A stretch of 64,000 bases of DNA from Geosiphon pyriformis (taxonomy: Eukaryota > Glomeromycota > Glomeromycetes > Archaeosporales > Geosiphonaceae), in NCBI GenBank assembly GCA_016748015.1, contig JAAOMT010000275.1, positions 90,455 to 154,454 of the forward strand, written 5' to 3'. Shown one piece after another: positions 55,558-64,000 of the stretch. The notes beneath the pieces were generated by a model. The model worked only from the letters and a program-made list of their open reading frames with translations. It was not told the DNA's origin and ran no database searches. The translations under genes were made by a program, and so were the position numbers. The stretch's first letter is position 1, and every line of letters starts with the position of its first letter.

Positions 55558-56136
55558 TTGGTGGACATCTTTCTATATGACTACATTAATTAAAGCCATT
55601 GCTAAATCAAAGATCATTTCAGCATTATGAGGATAATGATAGAGTTTGTTAAGAGCATTGTTGTATGTTGCATCAAAAGGTGTTTCTCTTTTAACTTTTT
55701 CCGAAATTGATAGGACATATTAACAGGTTTGGTCACATACTCCTTCTCTTATTACAACATCAATCCAGTTGTATTCTTCTGATAGCATATCTTTACATGT
55801 GAAGCAAGGAGTGTTGTCTTATTTTTCACTCCTTTTGGAATATCCAAATCATTTTCTATGGCATGCTTTGCAAAAGTAGTAGGTGTGAGTTTCATATTCC
55901 TCTTTTGGAGAAATACATGCTCTCATAGATGAAAGCTTCTTTTTGCAATCTTTGCATTTTAGTAAAATGTATGGTGGTTCTTTTCGTGGTTCTGGTGTGG
56001 AATACCAAACTTTTTTCCATTTTCTTGATTCTTCAAAAATCTCTTGCTCTGTTTCCTTAGCCCAATTGGATGTTGATCCAAGAACCATGTAAGTTTTAGT
56101 GAGTGGCATTTTTTTCTCCTCCTTAAATTCAAACAC
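55558..56136 (-). pseudogene. Ty3-3 Cys-rich region
   Basis: VLGSTSNWAKETEQEIFEES, LKCKDCKKKLSSMRACISPK, YYFCKACHRK, then NTPCFTCKDMLSEEYNW, VREGVC-type DVVIREGVCDQTC, a stop at Gln (tgttaatatg), and FDLAMALINVVI. Same pattern as Ty3-1 19477-20270. A TAA occupies the Trp position that is TAG in Ty3-1. Confidence 0.75.
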
Positions 56137-56159
56137 AGGGCTTTTTCTGATTGTTTGTT

Positions 56160-56882
56160 AAAAGTGCCACATATAGCAAGTACTATGGTGTATTGTTCTT
56201 GGTATAAGATTTTGAGTTCTTGAGTTTCTCAATCTAACTTTGCATTGGCCTTGAGAAGCCAATTATTTTTGACAAAAGCTTGATATTGGGATGCATCCAT
56301 GACTAAAACTTTGGCTAAAATAGTGATTCCATCAATGGTAAATGGAAAATTGTCAATTTCTCTTACTGGTGTTTTTTTCATATTATCTGCTGTAACAATT
56401 ACTGTTTGGGCTGGTCTGTCAATATTTTGATTGAATTATTGCATTAATTGGTAGGTGATAATACTTCCAGTAGATCTACTGTCTAAAATTAATTGGATAG
56501 GCTTTCTTTCTACTGTAGCTTCAGTGTACATGACAGTAATAGCTTTTTGCTTATTGACTGCTGCATTGCTAAGCAAGAATAATGATTCATTTGCTTCAAA
56601 TTCGAATGGAAAAATATCTGAAAGGTTGGCATTTTGGGCAATTTGGGCTGCTGGAATGGTATTATTGGAAGGATTTGATCTTGGTGCTACAGCTTTACCT
56701 TCAGAAAGTCCAGATTGTTGAAAATCCGATCCTTTAGGCATTGTAAGATAACTGGGTTGAGTGTGATAATAATTGGATCTTTGCTGACCAGAATTTCGGA
56801 AAACCAACTGGTTATTTGGGTTAATTCTGTTGTTGTTATTTTGAAATTGATTTTGGGGTGTAAATTGGTTATGTTGAACCAA
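56160..56882 (-). pseudogene. Ty3-3 protease and end of gag
   Basis: Frame 56882-56436: Gln/Asn-rich (HNQFTPQNQFQNNNNRINP), SYLTMPKGSDF, NLSDIFPFEFEANESLFLLS, then LILDSRSTGSIITYQLMQ (DSG to DSR, G-to-A). Downstream (56435-56160): VIVTADNMKKTPVREI and VLVMDASQYQAFVKNNWL. Stops present. The G-to-A at the protease Gly is shared with Ty3-2. Confidence 0.8.
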
Positions 56883-58575
56883 TCTTTTGGCTGGTACTTA
56901 ATATTGTTAAGTGGGTGGTATTTGATATTGCTGGATTGGTAAAAGTTGCTAATATTGTTGCTGTATTGGTTGTGGAGCTGGTTGATAGTAACTATTTTGA
57001 TTTTGTGGTTTTGAATAATAAGTTGGTAGTAGAGGTTGGTAATAAAATTGTTGTAATAAAGAGTAATGTTAATTACTCCTGTTTGTTAGTCTCTCTGTAA
57101 TTTTCTGCAATCTCATTTCCAGTGTCCTGAAATTCCACAATAATGACAATTTTGAGGTTGGTTGTTGGATGGTGATCCAAAGTTATTTTGGTTATGTCAT
57201 TGTGGTGATATCTTTGTGGTTGTTGCTGCTGCTGTTATTGGTTTGTAAAATAACTTTCAACCTTCTTTGTGAGTTGATCTATCTTTTCTTCAGCTGTTGA
57301 GTTAGTTTTTTCAATAGCTAGATTAACAAGTTTGGTGTGGTTTGCTTTTTCTATTGCCATTTCATAGTTCTTTGCATGTCTAATGGCAGTTGCTAACTCT
57401 TTTGAAGCATGTGGACAAACTTTCTTAATGAGTTTGTTTTTTAATTTTGCTATAAACTGATCCAAAATTTGGGCATCAGAATAGTATTTATTGGTTTTTA
57501 ATTGTCAAATTCATCGAAGAAGTTTGTTGAATCTTCCAAGATAGGTCATAACAGTTTCAGATGTTTTTTGTTTGATATTGTGAAAGTGGTTTCTAAGAGT
57601 GATAGAAATGTTGTTGTCAGTGAATTGTTGTAGAAAAGCATCTTTGAATGCTTGCCAGTTTCCAAATGGTTCTTCTAAGTTTTCAAACCATTTTTCTGTG
57701 GTTCTTTGGAGAAAGTATGGAATTGCTTTGAGCATTCTTGCTGCATTCCAACTATTTGCATCTTCTGTTTTCTGGACTTTATCAAGTCATTTTTAAGGAC
57801 TGGTATTATTGTCTTTACCAGTAAATTCTGGAATCTTTGCAATGTAAGCAGTTGTTATTTCTTTTTCATTTTCTATGGTTTTTTCTTGTTCTGATTCAGT
57901 TTCTTCACTTTTCAAGTTCTTTGAATGATTACTTTCGTTTCTTTGTAGGTAATTAATAATATTGGTGCTTGTTGATATGGGTTCCTGTTGTTGAGTAGGA
58001 TTTCTAGGTGACTGAAAATCTTCTGGTCTGGAAAAACAGTTAAGTAGTGAATTTGGTATTTGTGATCAAGCAAGTGAAATTGAAAATAGTGTAATAAAAA
58101 GTGGTAATTTGGTACTGGTTTCTTGTTCAGATGTTTGCAAGTGTTTGGCAGTTGTCTTTGGTAGTATTGGAGTGTTTGGAATGGTTTTTGAGTATTGTTT
58201 CACTTTTTGTTTGCCTTTGTTGCTTGTTTCTGTTTCTGATTTAAAGTCAAGAGAATATTTGGACTGTACTAGGTATTTTTCTTCACAATACTCAATAATG
58301 TTAAAATTAAGTTCTTGAAAGTAGGTAGCAAGTGTTTTACTGTTCAGATCTTCTGTTCTCAATTGTGAATAGTACACTAAATTATTGTAGAGATTGCTTT
58401 TAACTTCTGAAATATTGTAGTTTTCAAAAAAATAATTGTTAATGCAGTTTTCAATGTATTGGTATACTGATTTTTTAACAACTTCAATTCCATCTGAGAT
58501 GTTGAATCTTTGCTTGCAGTGGGTGTAAATTGACTGATAATACTCTAGAGTTGTTGTGTTTGGTGTGGTCGCCAC
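56883..58575 (-). pseudogene. Ty3-3 gag
   Basis: From the same GTG-type start as Ty3-1 (58575; ATTPNTTTLEYYQSIYTHCK) with no in-frame ATG before it. 58575-58066 open, then stops. Capsid-like core in 57735-57511 (EKWFENLEEPFGNWQAFKDA; FLQQFTDNNISITLRNHF; TYLGRFNKLLR) and 57465-57235. The knuckle near 57140 is off frame. Very close to Ty3-1 gag. Confidence 0.82.
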
Positions 58576-58605
58576 TTTGAATTTGTTGTTGCTGTATTAT
58601 TTCTG

Positions 58606-58620
58606 TAAGAGAACACCAAA
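58606..58620 (-). other. Ty3-3 primer-binding site
   Basis: On the minus strand TTTGGTGTTCTCTTAC follows the LTR end. It differs from Ty3-1 TTTGGTGCTC by one C/T. Confidence 0.65.
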
Positions 58621-59591
58621 TGTTATTGGAGGTTTTTGGTCTTTTTTCTTGAATGTTGTTAATGTTGATTTGCTATGAATTCACGTTTTTAGGAAGTAGT
58701 TGGACCTCCAGTAACTGAATTTATTTTCAAATTATCTCTTATAATTTGAACTACTGGGCTTATAAATGGAATGGCCAATTTCTTGTCAGTTACTTTATGT
58801 AGTTACATTGTAGTAAATTTCAACTTTTTTTCAGAAATTGCTCATCTGGAAGCTTACTAAAAATGTGTAGTTACTTTGCTGTGAAAGTCAACTTTTTTAC
58901 AGGAATTTCATCTGTAAGCTACCTTAATAATTGTAATAAGAAAATAAAAAAAAAATAAAAAAAATGTAAAAGAAATAGAATTTTGTCAAGGGAAAACGTT
59001 TTCTATTCAGGCCTGGAGTCACTAACAGATTATTGAAATTGGTAGCTAATCAATTTCAAAATGTTAGTTGTGTTGAGAGAATTTCAAGTGTAATAATTTA
59101 AGAATTTGGTTTTTGAATATTTAATTTTTATTTGAATATGTAAAAAGTGATTTGTTTTAATTAAGATATCTAAAATAGGATACTATAATAAGATACTATG
59201 AAAAGATACATTTTTTGAAAAAAGAAACTCTTCTTTTATACAACTTGTTGTAGTACTAGTCTTTGAACTTGCACTTTTCTCTTTGCTATAATTTGGGTGA
59301 ACTAAAGATACATTTTGGCAAACTACAAGTTATTTCACTGAACTATTGATTATTTCGGCCAATTTTCATTAATTTCGGCGAATTTTGACTATGTTAAATG
59401 GTTCAGGATATTGTGTAATTTGATTATCTTAATTTCTAAAGTACAAATCGGATTATTAATTAAGTAATAATATTTGGTAATTTGATTAAATAATAAGTGA
59501 TAATCGAAATAATAATAATATATGCTAATTAATAATAAGAATTATGAGGGTAATTTCATGCTAATTAATAGCTAAAATTCTACTGGTAACA
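58621..59591 (-). repeat. Ty3-3 5' LTR
   Basis: 971 bp, minus strand TGTTACCAGTAG...CAATAACA. Aligns over its whole length with 38441-39401, including cattttggcaaactacaag and tttcactgaactattgatt of the GAAAT-type array. Confidence 0.9.
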
Positions 59592-59928
59592 TCACCAAAA
59601 AATGTTCAAAATCAAAAAATTGCAATTCATTGAATTTTTTCTAAACAAAAATAATGTCACTATGAGTTCTTACAAAGTAGACTTAAAATCAAATTTGTCT
59701 GTTTTGTATATAAAAGACCAAAAAAAAGCTTTGTGGAAAAAATTTTTTAAAACTTACTCAAATAGAATAAAAAAAACTTCATTTATGGAATAATTGACTA
59801 ATAATATATACATTCATTATCATAAAGATCTGGATAGCTTGTGTTAAACATACAATGATTATGGTTACAAAGCATTCTTAGATTTAAAAAGACTGGTACA
59901 CAGAATTTTTACTAACAAGAAAATTGGG

Positions 59929-59982
59929 GTTAGTATATATTGTGTTTTATAATTAATACTATTTACTTACCTAAATTTTTAG
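59929..59982 (+). other. Candidate 54-nt spliceosomal intron
   Basis: gttagtatat...ctaaatttttag. Removal joins ATT GGG to GAT AAT ATC in the same frame (NKKIG|DNILSH). The intron contains in-frame stops. Confidence 0.65.
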
Positions 59983-60728
59983 GATAATATCTTGTCACAT
60001 ATTAAAAAGCTATACTAATATATGAAACAAACTTATAAAAATAAATTGACAATTAATGTTAATGATATGATATTACATGATAATTGTATCAATTATTGCT
60101 TGTTATATGCCTTTAGAAAATGTGATAAATCATATTTTTTATGTTGTCAAAGATGCCAAGAACATTTTGAATTGTTTAAATTCATAAAACCTTATGTCAG
60201 CTCAGATAAATTTTCACAGTATGCAGAAATTAGAAATAAACTTCAATATTTTTTTGCATATTAAGTAAGAAAAGTTTATCTAAATGCACAATTCAAAGCT
60301 GCATTGAATTAGTTGAATGAAGATAGTACTATAATCATAGCAGATTATAAAATGTGAGTATTATCTCAATCAACCAGGAAAACTAAAGAAGTATTTTTTA
60401 GCAAATAAAAATGGACTTTACATACAATTTTTGTGTTTATAAAAAAGCCTGGTGAAAATAAATTGTTCATTAGAGCTTATGACTATTGAAGTATGGATAC
60501 CAAACAAAATGCTTGGTTTACAGCTTTATCATTTGAAGCTGTATTTAAAACAATATAAAAAAAACCAAAATAGATTTGCATACTTTCTGATAATAATTCT
60601 TATTATCACAATTTTCAGCTTATGGCTATCATAAGTCATTGGTTTGAATAGTATAATATATAAGTACTAGGTTGGGAGTTTCTTAAACCAGACAAGCAAA
60701 GACTATAATAGATTTATATCATGCTTTA

Positions 60729-60785
60729 GTAAGTAAATATAAAGCTAAATTATATTATTTCTTTACTCACACTAATTTTATCCAG
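60729..60785 (+). other. Candidate 57-nt spliceosomal intron
   Basis: Consensus gtaagt donor, actaat branch-like motif at 60771-60776, ccag acceptor. Removal gives CAT GCT TTA | ATT GCC TAT GTA ATT AAA (HAL|IAYVIK) in frame. Confidence 0.75.
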
Positions 60786-61250
60786 ATTGCCTATGTAATT
60801 AAATAATATGTATGAATTGGATTTGATATTACTAAGAGTAATGACATTATAAAAGCCAGTCAAAACCTTGTCAGCATCTCTTTTGTGAATATAAAACCAG
60901 ATTGTGGTCAAATAAGAGTGGAAAACGAGAAAAAAAGCATCTGTAAAAACTATACCAGGAATTTCTAAGTATTATTATTGGAAATAACCTACCGAGAGAC
61001 TATTGGCAGATTATATTTGTGTATGGCCACTTTCACATATTGGCAGTTGGAAGAATTATTTACTAGCAGCTGTAGCAAATTTATGTAATACAGAGATTGT
61101 TAGACCAAAACTTTTTTTTTTAGAGCATATTGAAAATTTTATTAATTGGAAGATGCAAATGTCACAGATGTTAGGTAGATCTAATCTGAAGGTTGTTTAT
61201 AGCAACAATAATGTAAATAATACCAATATTATTTTTAAATTTAATTAAAA

Positions 61251-61870
61251 GATACTTAAAGAGTAGATGATATTGGAAATCAATCAATAATAGAACTAAC
61301 TATTGGAGAGGCCAAAAAAAAATCACAAGATCAGTGTGTCTTTTTAAATTGATTCTAAATAAAATAATAAGATTGTTTAATATCAACTTCATATTTGTAA
61401 AATATAAATTAAGATACCACTGCTTTTAGTCTGAGGTAAGTCTCTTCATTGTGTTCACAAAGTCTTATATAAAATTTTAATCAAAAGAATCATAGCCTAA
61501 TTGATCAAGAATATCCACTACTAAAAGAATAGGTGCTAAAACATAATTAGAAAATAGGTGAAAAGGGAAAGGGAAAACATATGTCAAAAAAAATAAATAT
61601 GTTGTTGCAAAGTTTCTTTATAACAGAAATTCAAATCTTCAAGATTACATATTAGCAAAAAAAATGCAAGTTGAACTTATAAGATTTGTAGAATCAAGAG
61701 AGATTGTGCAAAAAGACATTCCAAAAGTGAATATAATCTAAAATTGGATTGAAAGGTTTTCTTGTGTTTTTAAAGATACTGTAAATAAACAAGCATGACA
61801 AATATTAGAAATTGGTAGAACTGAAAGTTCTTTAGGAGATACAATAGTTATAGAAAATAAATAATAAAGA
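61251..61870 (+). pseudogene. Further decayed coding fragments of the HTH/DDE-like gene
   Basis: Broken frames: VDDIGNQSIIELTIGEAKKK (near 61268-61325), then NKYVVAKFLYNRNSNLQDYI and KKMQVELIRFVESREIVQKD (61597-61720), IPKVNII, NWIERFSCVFKDTVNKQA (to about 61795). The last stretch looks helical and HTH-like. A gtaagt at 61437 could be another intron donor. Whether this is the same gene or a neighbouring one is unclear. Confidence 0.4.
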
Positions 61871-62114
61871 AAACCATTTGCAAAATTAATACTATTCTCA
61901 CCACATTTCAGTTTTCTTATTTTTGGCCATATTGTTTTCATAAAAAAACTGTTGAACATACTAATTAAGATAATAAAACAATAAATAGAAGTGTGGTTAA
62001 TCATTTTTTTATGTAAGCTTGACAAACAGCTGCCAAGTTATAACAGAAAAACATTTCAATTAATTCTAGTTTACTTAACAAAAAAGAGAATGTGGGTGTA
62101 ATAAAGCCAATAAA

Positions 62115-62405
62115 GTGTGCTATGGTTATAAGATCTTTATAAGCTTTCACATTTTTTCCAAAAAAAGGCATATTATTGACTGTGAAAATTTTGAATCATT
62201 GAATGTTGATAATTTTTATTATATGAATGAAGGCAAAAATACTGGTTTCCTATATAGCAAAAGCCATGAAAAAAAACAGAATTGCTACTATCTTGTATAT
62301 GTGTTTTTATTTACCATTTTTGCAGAGGTCTGCATATTTGTATTACTAATTGCTTTGATCAATACAGTAGCTGCTAATAATATAAAAAACTGGTGTTTAA
62401 ATTAA
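62115..62405 (+). CDS. Short ORF with one hydrophobic segment, unrecognised
   Basis: 96 codons: CYGYKIFISFHIFSKKRHI, DNFYYMNEGKNTGFLYSKSH, then a strongly hydrophobic run LVYVFLFTIFAEVCIFVLLI (possible membrane helix) and INTVAANNIKNWCLN. It could be a remnant exon of a larger gene. No homologue in the window, no clear promoter. Low confidence that it is expressed. Confidence 0.25.
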   Translation: MCYGYKIFISFHIFSKKRHIIDCENFESLNVDNFYYMNEGKNTGFLYSKSHEKKQNCYYLVYVFLFTIFAEVCIFVLLIALINTVAANNIKNWCLN

Positions 62406-63036
62406 CTAATTTGTTTTATGTCTAAAAATTAAATAAAAATTTTCATATAGAAAGTTTTTATAAAAAAAAAAACTAATTTATTTTGTTTTATTTAAATAAT
62501 AAATGCTTAATTTTATATAAATATTTTTTGTAATTAGTTATCTAAAATTAAAATAATATTAAAAAATAATTAGTAATTCTAATAAGATAATTATTTCAAG
62601 CATATTAATAAGCTTGTTAAAGAATTTATTATTAAATTGTTAAAATAGTTATTTAATAATTTTGACTTAAACTTAATAAAAAACTTTTGAACTATTATTA
62701 AAAAAAATATATTTTAAAATTATAATGAATTAAAAAGATTTATAAAAGAAAAATAATAAAATATTTTTGAATTTATTTTAATTAAATTAATAAGATTAAT
62801 AAGTCAGTATTGTAAAATAATAATTAAAACATAGCAAAAAATTTTTTATGAATTTTTTAATAAAATTTTATGGTATTTGATTTTCTAATAATAGTTGTTT
62901 TATGTAATTGGTATATTAATTAAAATATAGTAGTTATTTTTATATTTTCAATTTTTTTCTTATTAAACTGTATATATTGTAATTTTTGTATTAAAAACCA
63001 TAAAAATCTACTGATAATAAAACATTGTGCAGATAA
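62406..63036. other. AT-rich spacer
   Basis: Almost pure A/T. No frame or element similarity that I can align; possibly another C/G-depleted repeat, like Ty3-0. Confidence 0.4.
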
Positions 63037-63180
63037 GTGTGTAGTGTAGTCCTGACTGGCCCGAGTGGCTGGTTACATGTAGAAAGCGCATGATTCACTC
63101 CTAGTTTAGATCATTTGTATGATGTATAGCACTAGGTCGCATTTGGACCTCACTCGTTAAATTAAAAAAAAAAATAAAAA
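63037..63180 (+). mobile_element. LINE-E: severely 5'-truncated LINE tail
   Basis: About 144 bp matching only the last codon and 3' UTR of LINE-A/C (tgtgtagtgtag, then cccgagtggctggttacatg, gatgtatagcactagg), ending in an A-rich tract. Typical of abortive target-primed reverse transcription. Confidence 0.8.
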
Positions 63181-64000
63181 AAAATAAAACATTTATCTTA
63201 GATAATTGTTTAAAAAAAAACTATTATTTATAACAAACTCTAAAATATATAAAAATTAAAAAAAAACAAGACTTTTAAGATTTTATTACTTTTAATAATA
63301 AAATTTTAATATTTAATTTAGTTTGATTTAAGTTTAATCAAATCATAAAATTAAACTAAATTCAAACAAAAATTTTGGCTAAATTTTTAATTTATACTTA
63401 AATTAAATTTAAAATCATTAAATCTGAACTAAATTTAAACTTAAACAATAAATTTAGTTTAAAATTTATGAACATATTTAGATTTAATTATTAAAAATTA
63501 TATTATATTATTAATTAATTTTTTTTAATGATTTTTGTATCTATAATCGAAAATATTATATTGTTCTTATAATTTTAAGTATTAAGCAAAACATTATATT
63601 TGTAATCATATTTTTATCTGCAAAAAAAACATGTTCAAAAACAATAAATAATTTTTAAATTGCTAATTAATTATAAATTATATATATAAAACAAAAAAAT
63701 TGTGTTTAATATATTTAAATATTGAATTTTTAATAAAAATAATAATTTAAATGCAGTTTTTTAGTTAAAAAATTAGCAATTTTATTTATTAAACCATTTT
63801 TTTAATTAATTTGTGTTATTTTTTTATTGTAATATATACTGTTTAATAGAAATTTTTTAAATAGTATTATAAATATTTAATAATATTTGTAGTTTTATAA
63901 AAAATAATTTATATACATATTTTGAAACTATATATTTAGCTGTTTTTTTTTGTTAATTTAAACTTATTAAAATAGATTTATATTTCTTTTTATATTTATT
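63181..64000. other. AT-rich spacer with aattta-type short repeats
   Basis: Low-complexity A/T. 63290-63490 is rich in TTTAA/AATTTA units, with an inverted repeat AATTTAGTTT (about 63314) / AAACTAAATT (about 63353). No gene recognised. Confidence 0.4.

Larger units (their letters stand above)
38441..59591 (-). mobile_element. Ty3-3, Ty3/gypsy element with dUTPase, split by Ty3-2
   Basis: Minus-strand element with LTRs at both ends and the same gene order as Ty3-1. Removing Ty3-2 and one target copy (11,314 bp) leaves 9,837 bp, almost the corrected Ty3-1 length. Flanks are ttgc (38437-38440) and tcac (59592-59595). They differ by two transitions, compatible with an ancestral TCGC decayed at its CpG in different ways. 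All genes carry stops or frameshifts. It sits inside an older HTH/DDE-like gene. Confidence 0.88.
59596..61250 (+). pseudogene. HTH/DDE-like gene, 3' part, with two introns
   Basis: Joins in frame to 38440. Reads KMFKIKKLQFIEFFLNKNNV, TMSSYKVDLKSNLSVLYIKD, then (intron) DNILSHIKKLY, CCQRCQEHFELFKFIKPYVS, LNAQFKAALN, ADYKM, LFIRAYDY, NAWFTALSFEAVFK, CILSDNNSYYHN, WEFLKPDK, (intron) IAYVIK, IGFDITKSNDII, ISKYYYWK, LSHIGSWKNYLLAAVANLCN. The spaced D (AYDY), SDN(N/G)..H and EP/KPDK boxes, together with an N-terminal HTH, suggest a DDE-type transposase. I do not recognise the superfamily, and a non-transposon function is possible. About ten stops; decayed. Confidence 0.5.

Noticed and set aside
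38437-59595. Ty3-3 LTRs as two unrelated solo LTRs
   Set aside because: The internal regions match one element once Ty3-2 is removed, the corrected length equals Ty3-1, and the flanking gene rejoins in frame.
63050-63085. tRNA-like A box (tggcccgagtgg) in the LINE tail
   Set aside because: Resembles the start of Ser/Leu tRNAs, but there is no B box or cloverleaf; treated as chance.
63290-63490. AT-rich repeats as an origin or centromere
   Set aside because: Low-complexity sequence alone does not support this.

Overview
This window is a stack of retrotransposons with no recognisable single-copy host gene. It comes from an AT-rich eukaryote: the standard code fits, two short GT-AG introns are visible, and all elements are LTR (Ty3/gypsy) or APE-type LINE retrotransposons. 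The element types resemble those I associate with arbuscular mycorrhizal fungi (Glomeromycotina), but that is recalled resemblance, not a search result.

Layout. 1-1043: a deleted Ty3/gypsy remnant and its LTR, sitting in ORF1 of a LINE. 1044-6296: LINE-A (+). 6305-13055: LINE-B (-), tail to tail with A. 13060-29825: one very old, almost purely A/T Ty3/gypsy copy (Ty3-0), split into four pieces by an ORF1-only LINE-like insert (D), by the youngest element here (Ty3-1, 15959-27252, flanked by CCAG) and by a solo LTR (28010-28902, flanked by TAAT). About 29826-36480: LINE-C (+). About 38050-62400: a decayed HTH/DDE-like gene with introns, cut by Ty3-3 (-, 38441-59591). Ty3-3 is itself cut inside its dUTPase gene by Ty3-2 (+, 43839-55148), and Ty3-2 is cut inside gag by a 1.4-kb solo LTR (46153-47527). 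62406-64000: AT-rich sequence holding one 144-bp LINE tail.

The three Ty3/gypsy elements share the order gag - CCHC knuckle - protease - Cys-rich region - dUTPase - RT - RNase H - integrase - extra 3' ORF. The Cys-rich/dUTPase insert between protease and RT, and the 3' ORF reaching the polypurine tract, are the most unusual biology. The LINEs have a zinc-knuckle ORF1 and an EN-RT-RNaseH-zinc ORF2, joined by a four-base ATGA stop/start overlap in all three copies.

Decay is dominated by C/T and G/A transitions. By eye, about 30 differences between the two Ty3-1 LTRs are all transitions, and LINE-B ORF2 stays in one frame through about 11 TAG/TGA codons. Assembly problems: a Nextera (Tn5 mosaic-end) adapter at 24320-24338 with a 968-bp duplication, and a 599-N gap where the sister LTR has 118 bp. 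After correcting for both, Ty3-1 is about 9.85 kb, which matches Ty3-3 with its insert removed (about 9.84 kb).
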